Shown here: one piece after another, positions 24,793 through 32,593 of the stretch | How positions within the stretch are numbered: position 1 is the stretch's first letter | Layout: each line of letters starts with the position of its first letter | NCBI GenBank assembly: GCA_945869675.1 | Contig: CAMBPS010000031.1 | Location: 1 to 37,472, forward strand | Direction: 5' to 3' | DNA: 37,472 nt | From: Prosthecobacter debontii | Lineage (GTDB): Bacteria > Verrucomicrobiota > Verrucomicrobiia > Verrucomicrobiales > Verrucomicrobiaceae | Notes under the pieces: model-generated | Databases searched by the model: none | What the model was told of the DNA's origin: nothing | The model's input: only the letters and a program-made list of their open reading frames with translations | Made by a program: the position numbers and the translations under genes

Positions 24793-25651
24793 CTAGGTAG
24801 CGTTTGGTCAGGGGCGCGTATGTGTCAATGCGGCGATCGCGGAAAAATGGCCAGACTCGACGAAAATCTTCCACTTCTTGGAGGTCGCAAGTCACAACAA
24901 CGACTTCTTCGTGCTCGATGCTGGCTTTGGCAACTAGTTCGCCATAAGGATTTGCGACGAAGGATTGTCCCCAGAATTCGGTGTCATCTTGGCCGCCTGT
25001 GCGGTTGACCGCAGCAACAAAGCAGCCATTGGCGACAGCATGGCCGCGCTGGACAGTCTCCCACGCGCAGTGTTGGGCCTTGCCCAATTCAGCTTTTTCG
25101 TAGCTGAGCCAGCCAATGGCTGTGGGATAAAAGAGGATTTGGGCACCAGCCAGTGCCGTCAATCGTGCGGCTTCTGGATACCATTGATCCCAGCAGATGA
25201 GCACTCCAATTTTACCAAAACGTGTCTCCCAAACGCGGTAGCCTAGGTCACCTGGAGTGAAGTAGAATTTTTCTTCAAAGCCCGGATCTTGAGGGATGTG
25301 CATTTTCCGGTATTTCCCCAAATAACTGCCGTCTGCGTCGATGATAGCGGCGGTATTGTGATAGAGACCTGGCCCACGTTTTTCAAAGAGCGAGGCGATG
25401 ATGACGACGCCAAGTTCTTTGGCCAAGGCTGCCATATGATCGGTCGTGGGCCCGGGGATGGTCTCTGCAAGATCGAATAGCGCAGGGTCCTGGCGAGTGC
25501 AGAAGTAGGGAATGTTAAACATCTCCTGCAGGCAGATGATTTGAGCGCCCTTGGCAGCTGCGTCACGAATGAGCACATCATGCCGCGCAAGGCTCTGAGC
25601 CTGGCTGGCGAAGGTGGTTCCCTGAATCAGGCCTAATGTGACGACGGACAT
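24785..25651 (-). CDS. aguB: N-carbamoylputrescine amidase
   Basis: The product has 288 residues of the nitrilase superfamily. The catalytic triad is in place: Glu43 (CLQEMFNIPYFC), Lys116 (KYRKMHIPQDPGFEEKFYF) and Cys153 (LICWDQWYPEAARL). The FEEKFYFTPGD and QRGHAVANG segments are those of carbamoylputrescine amidases. It hydrolyses N-carbamoylputrescine to putrescine, CO2 and ammonia. It is the first gene of the two-gene unit. Arginine decarboxylase, which would supply agmatine, is not in the window. Confidence 0.93.
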   Translation of the reverse strand: MSVVTLGLIQGTTFASQAQSLARHDVLIRDAAAKGAQIICLQEMFNIPYFCTRQDPALFDLAETIPGPTTDHMAALAKELGVVIIASLFEKRGPGLYHNTAAIIDADGSYLGKYRKMHIPQDPGFEEKFYFTPGDLGYRVWETRFGKIGVLICWDQWYPEAARLTALAGAQILFYPTAIGWLSYEKAELGKAQHCAWETVQRGHAVANGCFVAAVNRTGGQDDTEFWGQSFVANPYGELVAKASIEHEEVVVVTCDLQEVEDFRRVWPFFRDRRIDTYAPLTKRYLDE

Positions 25652-25834
25652 GATTGCCGATAGTTGAGAGAGGATGGATCAGTGCAAGTGAAGATATGCA
25701 TTCTAGCGCCAAGGGTTATCAAAGGATGGCCACAAGCTGCCAGTTACCTTCATTGAGGCGGGTGAGGACATTGCTGGAATCAAAGAAGCATGCTTTTTGA
25801 AACCAAATGGAATCGATTTCATGGCTGGGCCTAT

Positions 25835-26872
25835 TCAGCGGATTTCCCTCAGTTTTCCGCCTGTTCGGCGGACGATTCGTTCCCAAGCCTTTTTATCTAG
25901 GGGTCTCATTTGAAAGCCAATGAAGTGAACGGCCACTTTCGACAGTTTCTCTGCTGCCAGTTCCTGCATCTTAGCCTCCAGCAGATCATTCGTAATGCGC
26001 TGATTTTTCGGGTAAGTCTGTTCAAACTGACCATCTGAGATGATGAAGATGACGTCTGGCTTCATGGCAAAAGCAGCATCAAGCACGCAAACGACGCCGT
26101 TGGGTTCAGGGCTGAGCACACCTGCCTGACCGCGATTCATCTGGCCACCTTCGTTCCATTCGGTGTCGATCCACTGCATGGCCAAGTCGCGATTGGCTGG
26201 CGTCATGGGCGTGAGGCTATTGGCAAAAGGTTTGTAGTTTCGCACGAACTGAATCAATCCGAATTGGGCACCCGAAGGCAGGCTGCTCAGGAGTTTATGG
26301 GTCTCTTCTTTGACTTTGAGGAGCGGCATACCGCTGCTCGTGGCCTTATTGACCACGCTGCTGGAGACATCAAAACACAACACGACACGCTGCCCCTGGG
26401 CCTTCACGCCCATGAAGCTGAAGTTAGAGAGTCCTTTTCCCATTCCGCCGCTGCCGCCGAGGCCAAGACCAGCTCCATTTCCGAGGCCAGCGCTCCCTGT
26501 GAGTCCACTGATCATGGTGGAGGCCATGGTCGAGGGATCGGGGACAAGGCTGTTCTCAAAGCTGATCTTGGGAGCCTCCGGTAGGGCAAAGGCGGTCGGG
26601 CGCAGACTGACGAGGCGCTTTTTAAAGGTCGGCTTGGAGGCCAATCCTGCATGAGCCGCCAGATTCATGCGGTGTTGCCTGGTCTGTGGTGGAATTTTGA
26701 TTTTAGCCGCTGGCGGGGCCACAAACTTCGGAGCCGGTGGCTGGATGTATTGGGCGATAATGAAGGCTCCTGCGCCCAGCGCCAGGATGCCGTGGAGGAT
26801 CAGGCTGCCAAGCAATGCGGCCCCGGCTCCTTTGGAAGCGGCGGACGTCGCGTTCGCAGTAGCCGTGTTCAT
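25835..26872 (-). CDS. TonB-like membrane-anchored von Willebrand factor A protein
   Basis: The product has 345 residues from the ATG at 26872, chosen because it lies 1 bp after the stop of the upstream exbD. A start at 26896 would overlap that gene. One N-terminal helix (GAALLGSLILHGILALGAGAFII) carries S-x3-H (Ser23, His27), the motif by which TonB and TolA couple to ExbB/ExbD. A Pro-rich stretch follows (IQPPAPKFVAPPAAKIKIPP), then a Gly-rich linker near 123-146. A C-terminal VWA domain has a MIDAS start CFDVSSSV (Asp168, Ser170, Ser172) and IFIISDGQF. There is no TonB C-terminal domain. It is the last gene of a six-gene operon and is probably its output protein. Confidence 0.8.
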   Translation of the reverse strand: MNTATANATSAASKGAGAALLGSLILHGILALGAGAFIIAQYIQPPAPKFVAPPAAKIKIPPQTRQHRMNLAAHAGLASKPTFKKRLVSLRPTAFALPEAPKISFENSLVPDPSTMASTMISGLTGSAGLGNGAGLGLGGSGGMGKGLSNFSFMGVKAQGQRVVLCFDVSSSVVNKATSSGMPLLKVKEETHKLLSSLPSGAQFGLIQFVRNYKPFANSLTPMTPANRDLAMQWIDTEWNEGGQMNRGQAGVLSPEPNGVVCVLDAAFAMKPDVIFIISDGQFEQTYPKNQRITNDLLEAKMQELAAEKLSKVAVHFIGFQMRPLDKKAWERIVRRTGGKLREIR

Positions 26873-26873
26873 T

Positions 26874-27329
26874 TTAAGAGTCCTCCTCCTCTTCATCGCT
26901 ATTGAGCGTCACCCCTTTGATTCCAGCCTGAGCGCAGACATTGAGGACATCGACGATTCGCTGATGTGAGCTTTGGTTCGCCGCATCGAGCGTGACCAAA
27001 GACTGCGTGCGGTTATTGTCCGCAGCCTCACGGAATCGGCGCAAAAGATCGCGCAGGGCCAGCAGTCCCTGATCCCCAGGTTGGCCGAGGATGGCCTCAT
27101 TGACCTCCACCGCGCCATCGGGTCGGATGCTGATGCGCACTTCTTCGGGGAGATCGACACTGACTTCATCAGATACGGAGCCTGGCAAAGTCATGCTGAT
27201 GTCTGCCTCGTGTCTTGGGGGCTTGGCAGAGACGATAAAAAAGCACAGCAACAGAAAGCCAATGTCCGCCATGGGAGCAATTTGCATTTCCTGAGGTTGC
27301 TCCTCTCTGCGTCGTCTTTTGATGCCCAT
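26874..27329 (-). CDS. exbD: ExbD/TolR-family biopolymer transport protein (second of two)
   Basis: The product has 151 residues. A basic N-terminus (KRRRREEQPQEMQIAPMADI) leads into one membrane helix (GFLLLCFFIVSA). The proton-carrying Asp (Asp22 in PMADIGF) is kept. The periplasmic domain ends in VDVLNVCAQAGIKGVTLN, typical of ExbD, followed by an acidic tail (SDEEEEDS). It pairs with ExbB to use the proton motive force. It starts 2 bp after the preceding exbD and shares little sequence with it beyond the membrane segment. Confidence 0.88.
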   Translation of the reverse strand: MGIKRRRREEQPQEMQIAPMADIGFLLLCFFIVSAKPPRHEADISMTLPGSVSDEVSVDLPEEVRISIRPDGAVEVNEAILGQPGDQGLLALRDLLRRFREAADNNRTQSLVTLDAANQSSHQRIVDVLNVCAQAGIKGVTLNSDEEEEDS

Positions 27330-27331
27330 GA

Positions 27332-27748
27332 TCAGTTTTGGCCCTCCCGAAAGCTGGCTAAAATCACCTCCACCGCGCTAGCCTCAGCGCAGGCACGGTA
27401 GAATTCCTTGGTCTTTTGAGCAGGGATCGTTGCATCTGCCCTGAGATAGACTTTCAGCGGTGGGAACTGGATCAGGCGCATTTTCAGATGGGCCGTCAGC
27501 TCAGCAACATTCATGGCCTGGTTGCCCACAAAGTAAGTCCCGGCTTTGTCGATACTCACGATGACTCGCCCATTCATATCGGGTGGAATCTCGGCGGCTG
27601 AGGCGATTGGCAGTGCCACCTCCACAGCAAATTCATTTTCCACCAGATGCATCGTCACCATGAAAAAGATGATGAGAATCCAGGTGATGTCGATCATCGG
27701 CGCGATCTGAAAGCCGATGTCTTCGCTATGACGACGGCGGATGATCAT
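27332..27748 (-). CDS. exbD: ExbD/TolR-family biopolymer transport protein (first of two)
   Basis: The product has 138 residues. RRRHSEDIGFQIAPMIDITW leads into the membrane helix (ILIIFFMVTMHLV) with the essential Asp20 in PMIDI. The periplasmic part includes DKAGTYFVGNQAMNVAEL and KVYLRADATIPAQKTKEF. The ATG overlaps the exbB stop by 4 bp, which points to coupled translation and a fixed subunit ratio. It is divergent enough from the next gene that the two probably form a mixed ExbD dimer or serve different steps. Confidence 0.88.
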   Translation of the reverse strand: MIIRRRHSEDIGFQIAPMIDITWILIIFFMVTMHLVENEFAVEVALPIASAAEIPPDMNGRVIVSIDKAGTYFVGNQAMNVAELTAHLKMRLIQFPPLKVYLRADATIPAQKTKEFYRACAEASAVEVILASFREGQN

Positions 27749-28524
27749 GATTGCGGGGCGGGTGGGCCAGAAACAAAGCGGCCAATGAGAGTGGAAGCGA
27801 CCCGTGCCACCTCAGACATCAGGGCCTGTAGCGTGTTCTTGAAGTAAAAATACGCAAACATGGCTGGAATAGCCACCAGCAGGCCGCCTGCCGTGCCCAC
27901 CATGGCCTCACCGATGCCGCCCGCGAAGTCGGAGGCCTTTGCTGCTCCTTGGGAGAGTTTATCAAAGCTCTGGATCATACCTGAGACCGTGCCGAGCAGA
28001 CCGATCATCGGTGCCACTGCAGCAAAGGCGTTCAGCATATTCACCCAGAGCATGAGGCGTGTTTCCTCATGAAAGATCGATTCGCCTGCCGCTGCCTCCA
28101 GATCAGCCTTGGTATACTCCGCCACGCCAGTGCCAGCTTTTTCCAGAGACTCGCGGATCACGGTGCTGAGCACGGATGGTGTCGCTTGGCAGAGTTGGAT
28201 GGCCTTGCTCGCATCTTGTGTTTGCAGAGCTTCATGGAGGGCCGCGAGTAGAGGTGGCGGCACCACTTTTTTCCGATTGATCGCGATGATGCAAAAGCTC
28301 AGGGTCGAGACCGTCGCGATGCTCGTAAGGGCGATCATGTGCATGACCCAGCCACCTTCTTTGTAAAGATCGATCAGTGTCTTTGAGCGATGCTTGGCGG
28401 GCATTTCAGCGGCTGTCGGTGCAGGCGCTTCCGCCGCTTGGGCTCGCTGAGAGGTATTGAGCCCGACATAAAAAAGAGTGCCAGCGATGATGGCAAAGGC
28501 GGTGGAACGGATGAGGTGGAACAT
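27745..28524 (-). CDS. exbB: ExbB/TolQ/MotA-family proton channel protein
   Basis: The product has 259 residues. A cleavable-looking N-terminus (FHLIRSTAFAIIAGTLFYVGLN) and a ~35-residue linker precede three membrane helices: about 59-83 (GWVMHMIALTSIATVSTLSF), about 165-190 (MLNAFAAVAPMIGLLGTVSG) and about 208-232 (MVGTAGGLLVAIPAMFAYFY). The APMIGLLGTVSGMIQSF and GTAGGLLVAIPA motifs are those of the MotA_ExbB family. It forms the pentameric channel around an ExbD dimer in the inner membrane. The extra periplasmic N-terminal segment is common in proteins of this phylum. Confidence 0.9.
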   Translation of the reverse strand: MFHLIRSTAFAIIAGTLFYVGLNTSQRAQAAEAPAPTAAEMPAKHRSKTLIDLYKEGGWVMHMIALTSIATVSTLSFCIIAINRKKVVPPPLLAALHEALQTQDASKAIQLCQATPSVLSTVIRESLEKAGTGVAEYTKADLEAAAGESIFHEETRLMLWVNMLNAFAAVAPMIGLLGTVSGMIQSFDKLSQGAAKASDFAGGIGEAMVGTAGGLLVAIPAMFAYFYFKNTLQALMSEVARVASTLIGRFVSGPPAPQS

Positions 28525-28528
28525 GAGG

Positions 28529-29563
28529 TTAGTCTTCGAAGAGATGGTAGCGTTTGGGTGGTGGTGGCGGGCCCATGGGCTCAGAATCCTTGGGTTCGTT
28601 AGCAGGCTTGGCTTTTGCCAGTGGTTTGTCTGATTCCAGGCTGGCCTTCAGAGGGATCAGCAGTTCTTTGGCCTTGGCTGTGTGATGGCTGTCGGCATAG
28701 AGATTCAGCAGATCCTCCAGGACGGCGACGACACGAGCGCTGTCATGGGTATGCAGGTAAATTTGTGCGGCCTGCCATAGGCCGTCTGCTGACTCGGCTC
28801 TGCGTCGAGGATGAAACAGGCTGGGATACAGGGCTAAATCCAAAGCCCGGTGATAATGCCGCTCACGGATCGGCTTCACTTCATCGTCTTCCATCCAACG
28901 CGGGTTGTCGGCTTCCACCTGCTTCAATGCGGTGAACTCCTTTTTCATGAGAAAACCCGTCACCAAGAGCATGAGATCAGCATTGGTTTCCTCGGCCATT
29001 TCAGTGATGGCCCAGGCGCGTTTTTCGACTTCTTTAGGCTTTGCCGTGGCCATGACTTGGATGAAAGCCAGGGTCTCCGTCTCAGCCAACGCTCGCGCAC
29101 GCCGAGCTGGATCGTGGTCTCCATAGGCAATCTCTTTGGCAATTGCCTGAGCTTTCGCATAGGCCTTCGTTTCTCTCAGCGCCCGCGCCAGAGCTAGGCC
29201 AAAGTCGCCCGCATTAGAGCCTGTTAACTTGATCGTCGGATGTCGTGCTTCCCAAAAGACCCGCAGGGCAGGGATGGTCTCAGCTTTGGCCTCTGCGATC
29301 AGCTGACGTTCACCCATGGTTAGGCCAAATTTAATGCTACCGATTTGATCATAGGGCAGCACCCGCTTCACGGCCCCTCGCCGCATTTCCAGCCCACCGG
29401 GTAAAGCGCGGACAATGCCGGCACGGAAGGCTGGACCTTTGTTGGGATCACTCCAGCGGATCTCATCCAGCTCACTGCGTTGAGCTAAGGCACGAGTCGC
29501 TTCATCCGCGGTTTGAGCCAACGCTCCAGTAATCATGAAGGCCAAGCAAAGGAGACTTCTCAT
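28529..29563 (-). CDS. Secreted helical-repeat (TPR-like) protein of the ExbBD operon
   Basis: The product has 344 residues with a signal peptide (MRSLLCLAFMITGALAQTAD). An N-terminal segment (EIRWSDPNKGPAFRAGIVRALPGGLEM..VLPYDQIGSIKFGL) looks like a small beta domain. The rest is alpha-helical and TPR-like (ALRETKAYAKAQAIAKEI; YLHTHDSARVVAVLEDLLNLY). The C-terminus is Pro-rich (EPMGPPPPPKRYHLFED). I recognise no named family. The start overlaps the stop of the 963-residue TPR gene by 4 bp and its stop is 4 bp from exbB, so it belongs to the operon and presumably works in the periplasm with the ExbBD complex. Confidence 0.75.
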   Translation of the reverse strand: MRSLLCLAFMITGALAQTADEATRALAQRSELDEIRWSDPNKGPAFRAGIVRALPGGLEMRRGAVKRVLPYDQIGSIKFGLTMGERQLIAEAKAETIPALRVFWEARHPTIKLTGSNAGDFGLALARALRETKAYAKAQAIAKEIAYGDHDPARRARALAETETLAFIQVMATAKPKEVEKRAWAITEMAEETNADLMLLVTGFLMKKEFTALKQVEADNPRWMEDDEVKPIRERHYHRALDLALYPSLFHPRRRAESADGLWQAAQIYLHTHDSARVVAVLEDLLNLYADSHHTAKAKELLIPLKASLESDKPLAKAKPANEPKDSEPMGPPPPPKRYHLFED

Positions 29564-32451
29564 GAAGCCCCTCCTGCTTTGGGAGTCGTTGGTGAGATCT
29601 CGCCACCCTCGGGCACTTTCGGTAAAATCAGGCCACCCAGTGCGTTGGCACGTTTGCGACCCTCCGCAGCTTCACGAGTGGTCTTTAAATCATCCCGCTG
29701 AGCGAGCTCGGAGAACACTTCACGTGCCAGTTCACTTTTCCCCAACTTTTCCAGCGCCTGACCACGACCCCAGTAAGCCTTCGCCACCAGTTCAGGGTAA
29801 CGATTAAACAGCACATACACCTGCTCATAAATCGGCAGTGCTTCACGCATCTGACCGCGCTGGGCCTGCAAGCTGGCGGCGGCTAGGAAAGCCTCTGCGC
29901 GGATCTTGGATGGTATGGCTTTGGATTTCTGCACGGCAGTATAGAGATGCAGTGCCTTCTCTTTTTGGTTTGCTTCCAGCAATCGCCCGCGCGCCAGCGC
30001 CACCCTGCCGCCGATCTCAGATTCGACCAGACTGATCCCGTGAGCATCCGGTGCCGACTTCGGCATCACAGCTGTTTTTTCAAAGCGATCAAACATGGCC
30101 AAAGCCCGCTCATGGTCACCTTTGGTTAAAGCCAAAAAGCCCAGCCCAGCATAGGCACGATCTCTCTCTAGGGCGCGTGGATACCATTTTCGTAAGCCTT
30201 CAAACAATCGCGCAGCTTCCTTGTCTTCGCCGATCGCTGCTGATGCTTCGGCACAGTCTAGTAGGATGCGCGGGGCCGTGTCTTTGGGCTCTAACTTCGC
30301 CCCTAGTCGTGCCAGCATCACTCGCGATTCCGTCGATTCAGACCGCTGTCTGAGTTGCGCTTCGGCCCAGCCGAGGCGGATGGCATACGGAGTGCGTTGC
30401 AGAGATTCGGCCGTGTCTTTCTCTTTTTGTAGGAGGTCACGCAGTTCCTGTTTTTGATCTCCTGGATAAAGCGCATTCAGACCCAAGAAAAGGTCCTCTA
30501 ATCCAGGTCGCCCGGTTTCATTGCCGAGTTGATGCAGAGCTTTCCAATAGATTTCTCGGGCCTGTTCCGGCTTGCCTTCTTGCTTGGCCAGCCAGCCTAA
30601 CCCATTCAGCGCTTCTGCCACACGTGGACTCTGCGCGCGCACTTTGAGAAAGTCCTCGTAGTGGCGCTTCATGCCAGCCAGATCTTTTTCAGCCTTGTAA
30701 ATCTGTCCCTGCTTCATCCAGCCTTCGTCATGAAAGCCGGTCGCGTTGGCGCTGATTCGTTGATAGGCCGACTTGGCCTGAGCTAGCTCACCCATGGCGC
30801 CATAGCAGTCTCCAAGCGTCAATTGAGCTTCAGGCAGCCATTCACTCGTGGGATGTTCTTTTTCTAAACGCAGGAGTTCTGTGATGGCAGGCTCATACTG
30901 AGCTTCGGAAAAGAAAGCGTAAGCTCGGCGGAAGATGGCCTCGTCCACATACTCACCCGTGCCTGAGCTGATGTTTTTGATGCGCTCCAGATACTCGGCC
31001 AAATGCTTGCGTGCAGGCTCCCATTGCTGTTCAAAATAGGGCACCATGCCCCGCCAAAAAAAGGCGTGACCCCACATTTCATGCTGGGTCGGGAGCTCTT
31101 TCAAAAGCTCCTCCAACAGACGTCCTGCCTCTGCATACTGCTCCAGTTGCAGAAGGTTGTAAGCCGCCATGAATCGTGCCTTGGGAGCCAGTTCATCCTC
31201 GGGGAAGCGCTGACGGACTTCTGCATAACCAGCGGCTGCTTGGGCATACTCCAACTGACCTTCCAAGGCCTGAGCGCGGGCAAAGAGAACGCCAGGCAGA
31301 CTTTTAGCCAACGGCAGCTTCGATAAACGTTCCAGATAGACCTCCGCTGCTTTGGCAGCTCGGCTCCAGCGTTCGAGTGACATCCAGCCGCTGATCAGGT
31401 TCGTTGTCGCCGATTCGACCAGTTCATCGGGGGGCATTTGGCGCACCATTTGATCCAGAATGAGCGACGCCTCACGGGTTCGGCCTAACGAATGATAGGC
31501 TTGCGCCAAACGCAGTCGCGAGGCGGAATCAAACTGCGGCATGTGGAGGATGTTCTCCAGGTCTTTGCTCATGTCCTTCAGGCTCGTGCTGATCTGGTTT
31601 TGGCGGACCGCGTTTTGACTCGCGGTCGCGTATTGCAGATCCGCCATGGCTTCGTCGATCTTGGCTTTTTGGAGCTGAAGGATCTCCGCGCGGGTCTGGA
31701 TCAGGCGCAGCACCGCAATCGCTTGGTATGGCTGCTGCTTTTCCAGGAACCGCGACCCGAGATCAATCAGCAAAGACGAAAACGTCACCACTTGCCGCAC
31801 CTGATCCAGCCGCGCTGAGATGTCCTGAGCTAGCGAGATCGCTTCATCCCAACGCTCGGCTTGAATGAGCGCATGAAGATGCAGGATGTCCGCGCGCCCG
31901 CCTGCTTCGGGGCTGGCGCTGCGGATGTCTTTTCCATACTTGGTAAAGAAGGTGATCGCGCCCGGCCAGTTCTGTTCCACGACATAGCTCATGCCGCCGA
32001 GAACCAGCGCCTCCATTCGACGACTGGACTCCGCCTGGGGATCGTTAAAAACCGCACCCAGATGATTGCGGGCTTCTTCATGTTTCCCGGATTGCAGGGC
32101 GGCTAAGCCTGCAAAAAAGCGTAACTCCGCCCGCACCAAGGGATCAAGCCCAGGATCTGCTAGAGCGGCAATGCTTGGTTTTTCTGCCAGATCCAGTTTG
32201 CTTTGGCGCAGGTAAGCTAGCGCTAGTAGAGGCTGCACTTTTTTCACCGGCTCTGCCAAAGCCGCATCCGCTGCATAGGTATCGAGGAAACGCTGAAACA
32301 CCTCTGACGCCTCCGCCCAATGATGAGCAAGGTAAGCCGTTTGACCTGCTTGTAGCATCTCCATGGGTGCGGAAACCTCCTGAGTATAGCTATTCTGACC
32401 TGAGTAAATAAGAATAATGCCTAGAAATAGAGCGCGATAATTCTCCGTCAT
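29560..32451 (-). CDS. Large secreted tetratricopeptide-repeat protein of the ExbBD operon
   Basis: The product has 963 residues with an N-terminal signal (YRALFLGIILIYSGQNS) and then TPR units along nearly the whole length. Examples are AYLAHHWAEASEVFQRFLDTY, AQALEGQLEYAQAAAGYAEVRQRFPEDE, LGDCYGAMGELAQAKSAYQRI, and KGDHERALAMFDRFEK near residue 800. The units most resemble those of BamD/CpoB(YbgF)-type envelope TPR proteins. CpoB lies beside Tol-Pal in proteobacteria, an analogous place to this one. The role is presumably as a periplasmic scaffold. It is the first gene of the operon, behind an AT-rich upstream region. Confidence 0.8.
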   Translation of the reverse strand: MTENYRALFLGIILIYSGQNSYTQEVSAPMEMLQAGQTAYLAHHWAEASEVFQRFLDTYAADAALAEPVKKVQPLLALAYLRQSKLDLAEKPSIAALADPGLDPLVRAELRFFAGLAALQSGKHEEARNHLGAVFNDPQAESSRRMEALVLGGMSYVVEQNWPGAITFFTKYGKDIRSASPEAGGRADILHLHALIQAERWDEAISLAQDISARLDQVRQVVTFSSLLIDLGSRFLEKQQPYQAIAVLRLIQTRAEILQLQKAKIDEAMADLQYATASQNAVRQNQISTSLKDMSKDLENILHMPQFDSASRLRLAQAYHSLGRTREASLILDQMVRQMPPDELVESATTNLISGWMSLERWSRAAKAAEVYLERLSKLPLAKSLPGVLFARAQALEGQLEYAQAAAGYAEVRQRFPEDELAPKARFMAAYNLLQLEQYAEAGRLLEELLKELPTQHEMWGHAFFWRGMVPYFEQQWEPARKHLAEYLERIKNISSGTGEYVDEAIFRRAYAFFSEAQYEPAITELLRLEKEHPTSEWLPEAQLTLGDCYGAMGELAQAKSAYQRISANATGFHDEGWMKQGQIYKAEKDLAGMKRHYEDFLKVRAQSPRVAEALNGLGWLAKQEGKPEQAREIYWKALHQLGNETGRPGLEDLFLGLNALYPGDQKQELRDLLQKEKDTAESLQRTPYAIRLGWAEAQLRQRSESTESRVMLARLGAKLEPKDTAPRILLDCAEASAAIGEDKEAARLFEGLRKWYPRALERDRAYAGLGFLALTKGDHERALAMFDRFEKTAVMPKSAPDAHGISLVESEIGGRVALARGRLLEANQKEKALHLYTAVQKSKAIPSKIRAEAFLAAASLQAQRGQMREALPIYEQVYVLFNRYPELVAKAYWGRGQALEKLGKSELAREVFSELAQRDDLKTTREAAEGRKRANALGGLILPKVPEGGEISPTTPKAGGAS

Positions 32452-32593
32452 GGCATCAGGTAAATTAGCTAATCACTGATGCAGTATAAAAACGCTATGA
32501 GTTATTTTGTCACTCAAAAAGTTATTTTTTTTATTATTTAGGTAATTTTACCTTAGTAAAATAGAATCCCCGAACCCGTTCATGAAGGCAAGG
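32452..32593 (-). promoter_or_regulatory. AT-rich promoter region of the TPR-ExbBD-VWA operon
   Basis: This stretch is far more AT-rich than its surroundings and lies directly upstream of the operon's first ATG. It holds an inverted repeat AGGTAA-TT-TTACCT (32540-32553), a possible operator. A TATACT-like box on the minus strand lies near 32482-32487, but no well-spaced -35 box was found. The promoter assignment is inferred from position and composition. Confidence 0.4.
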
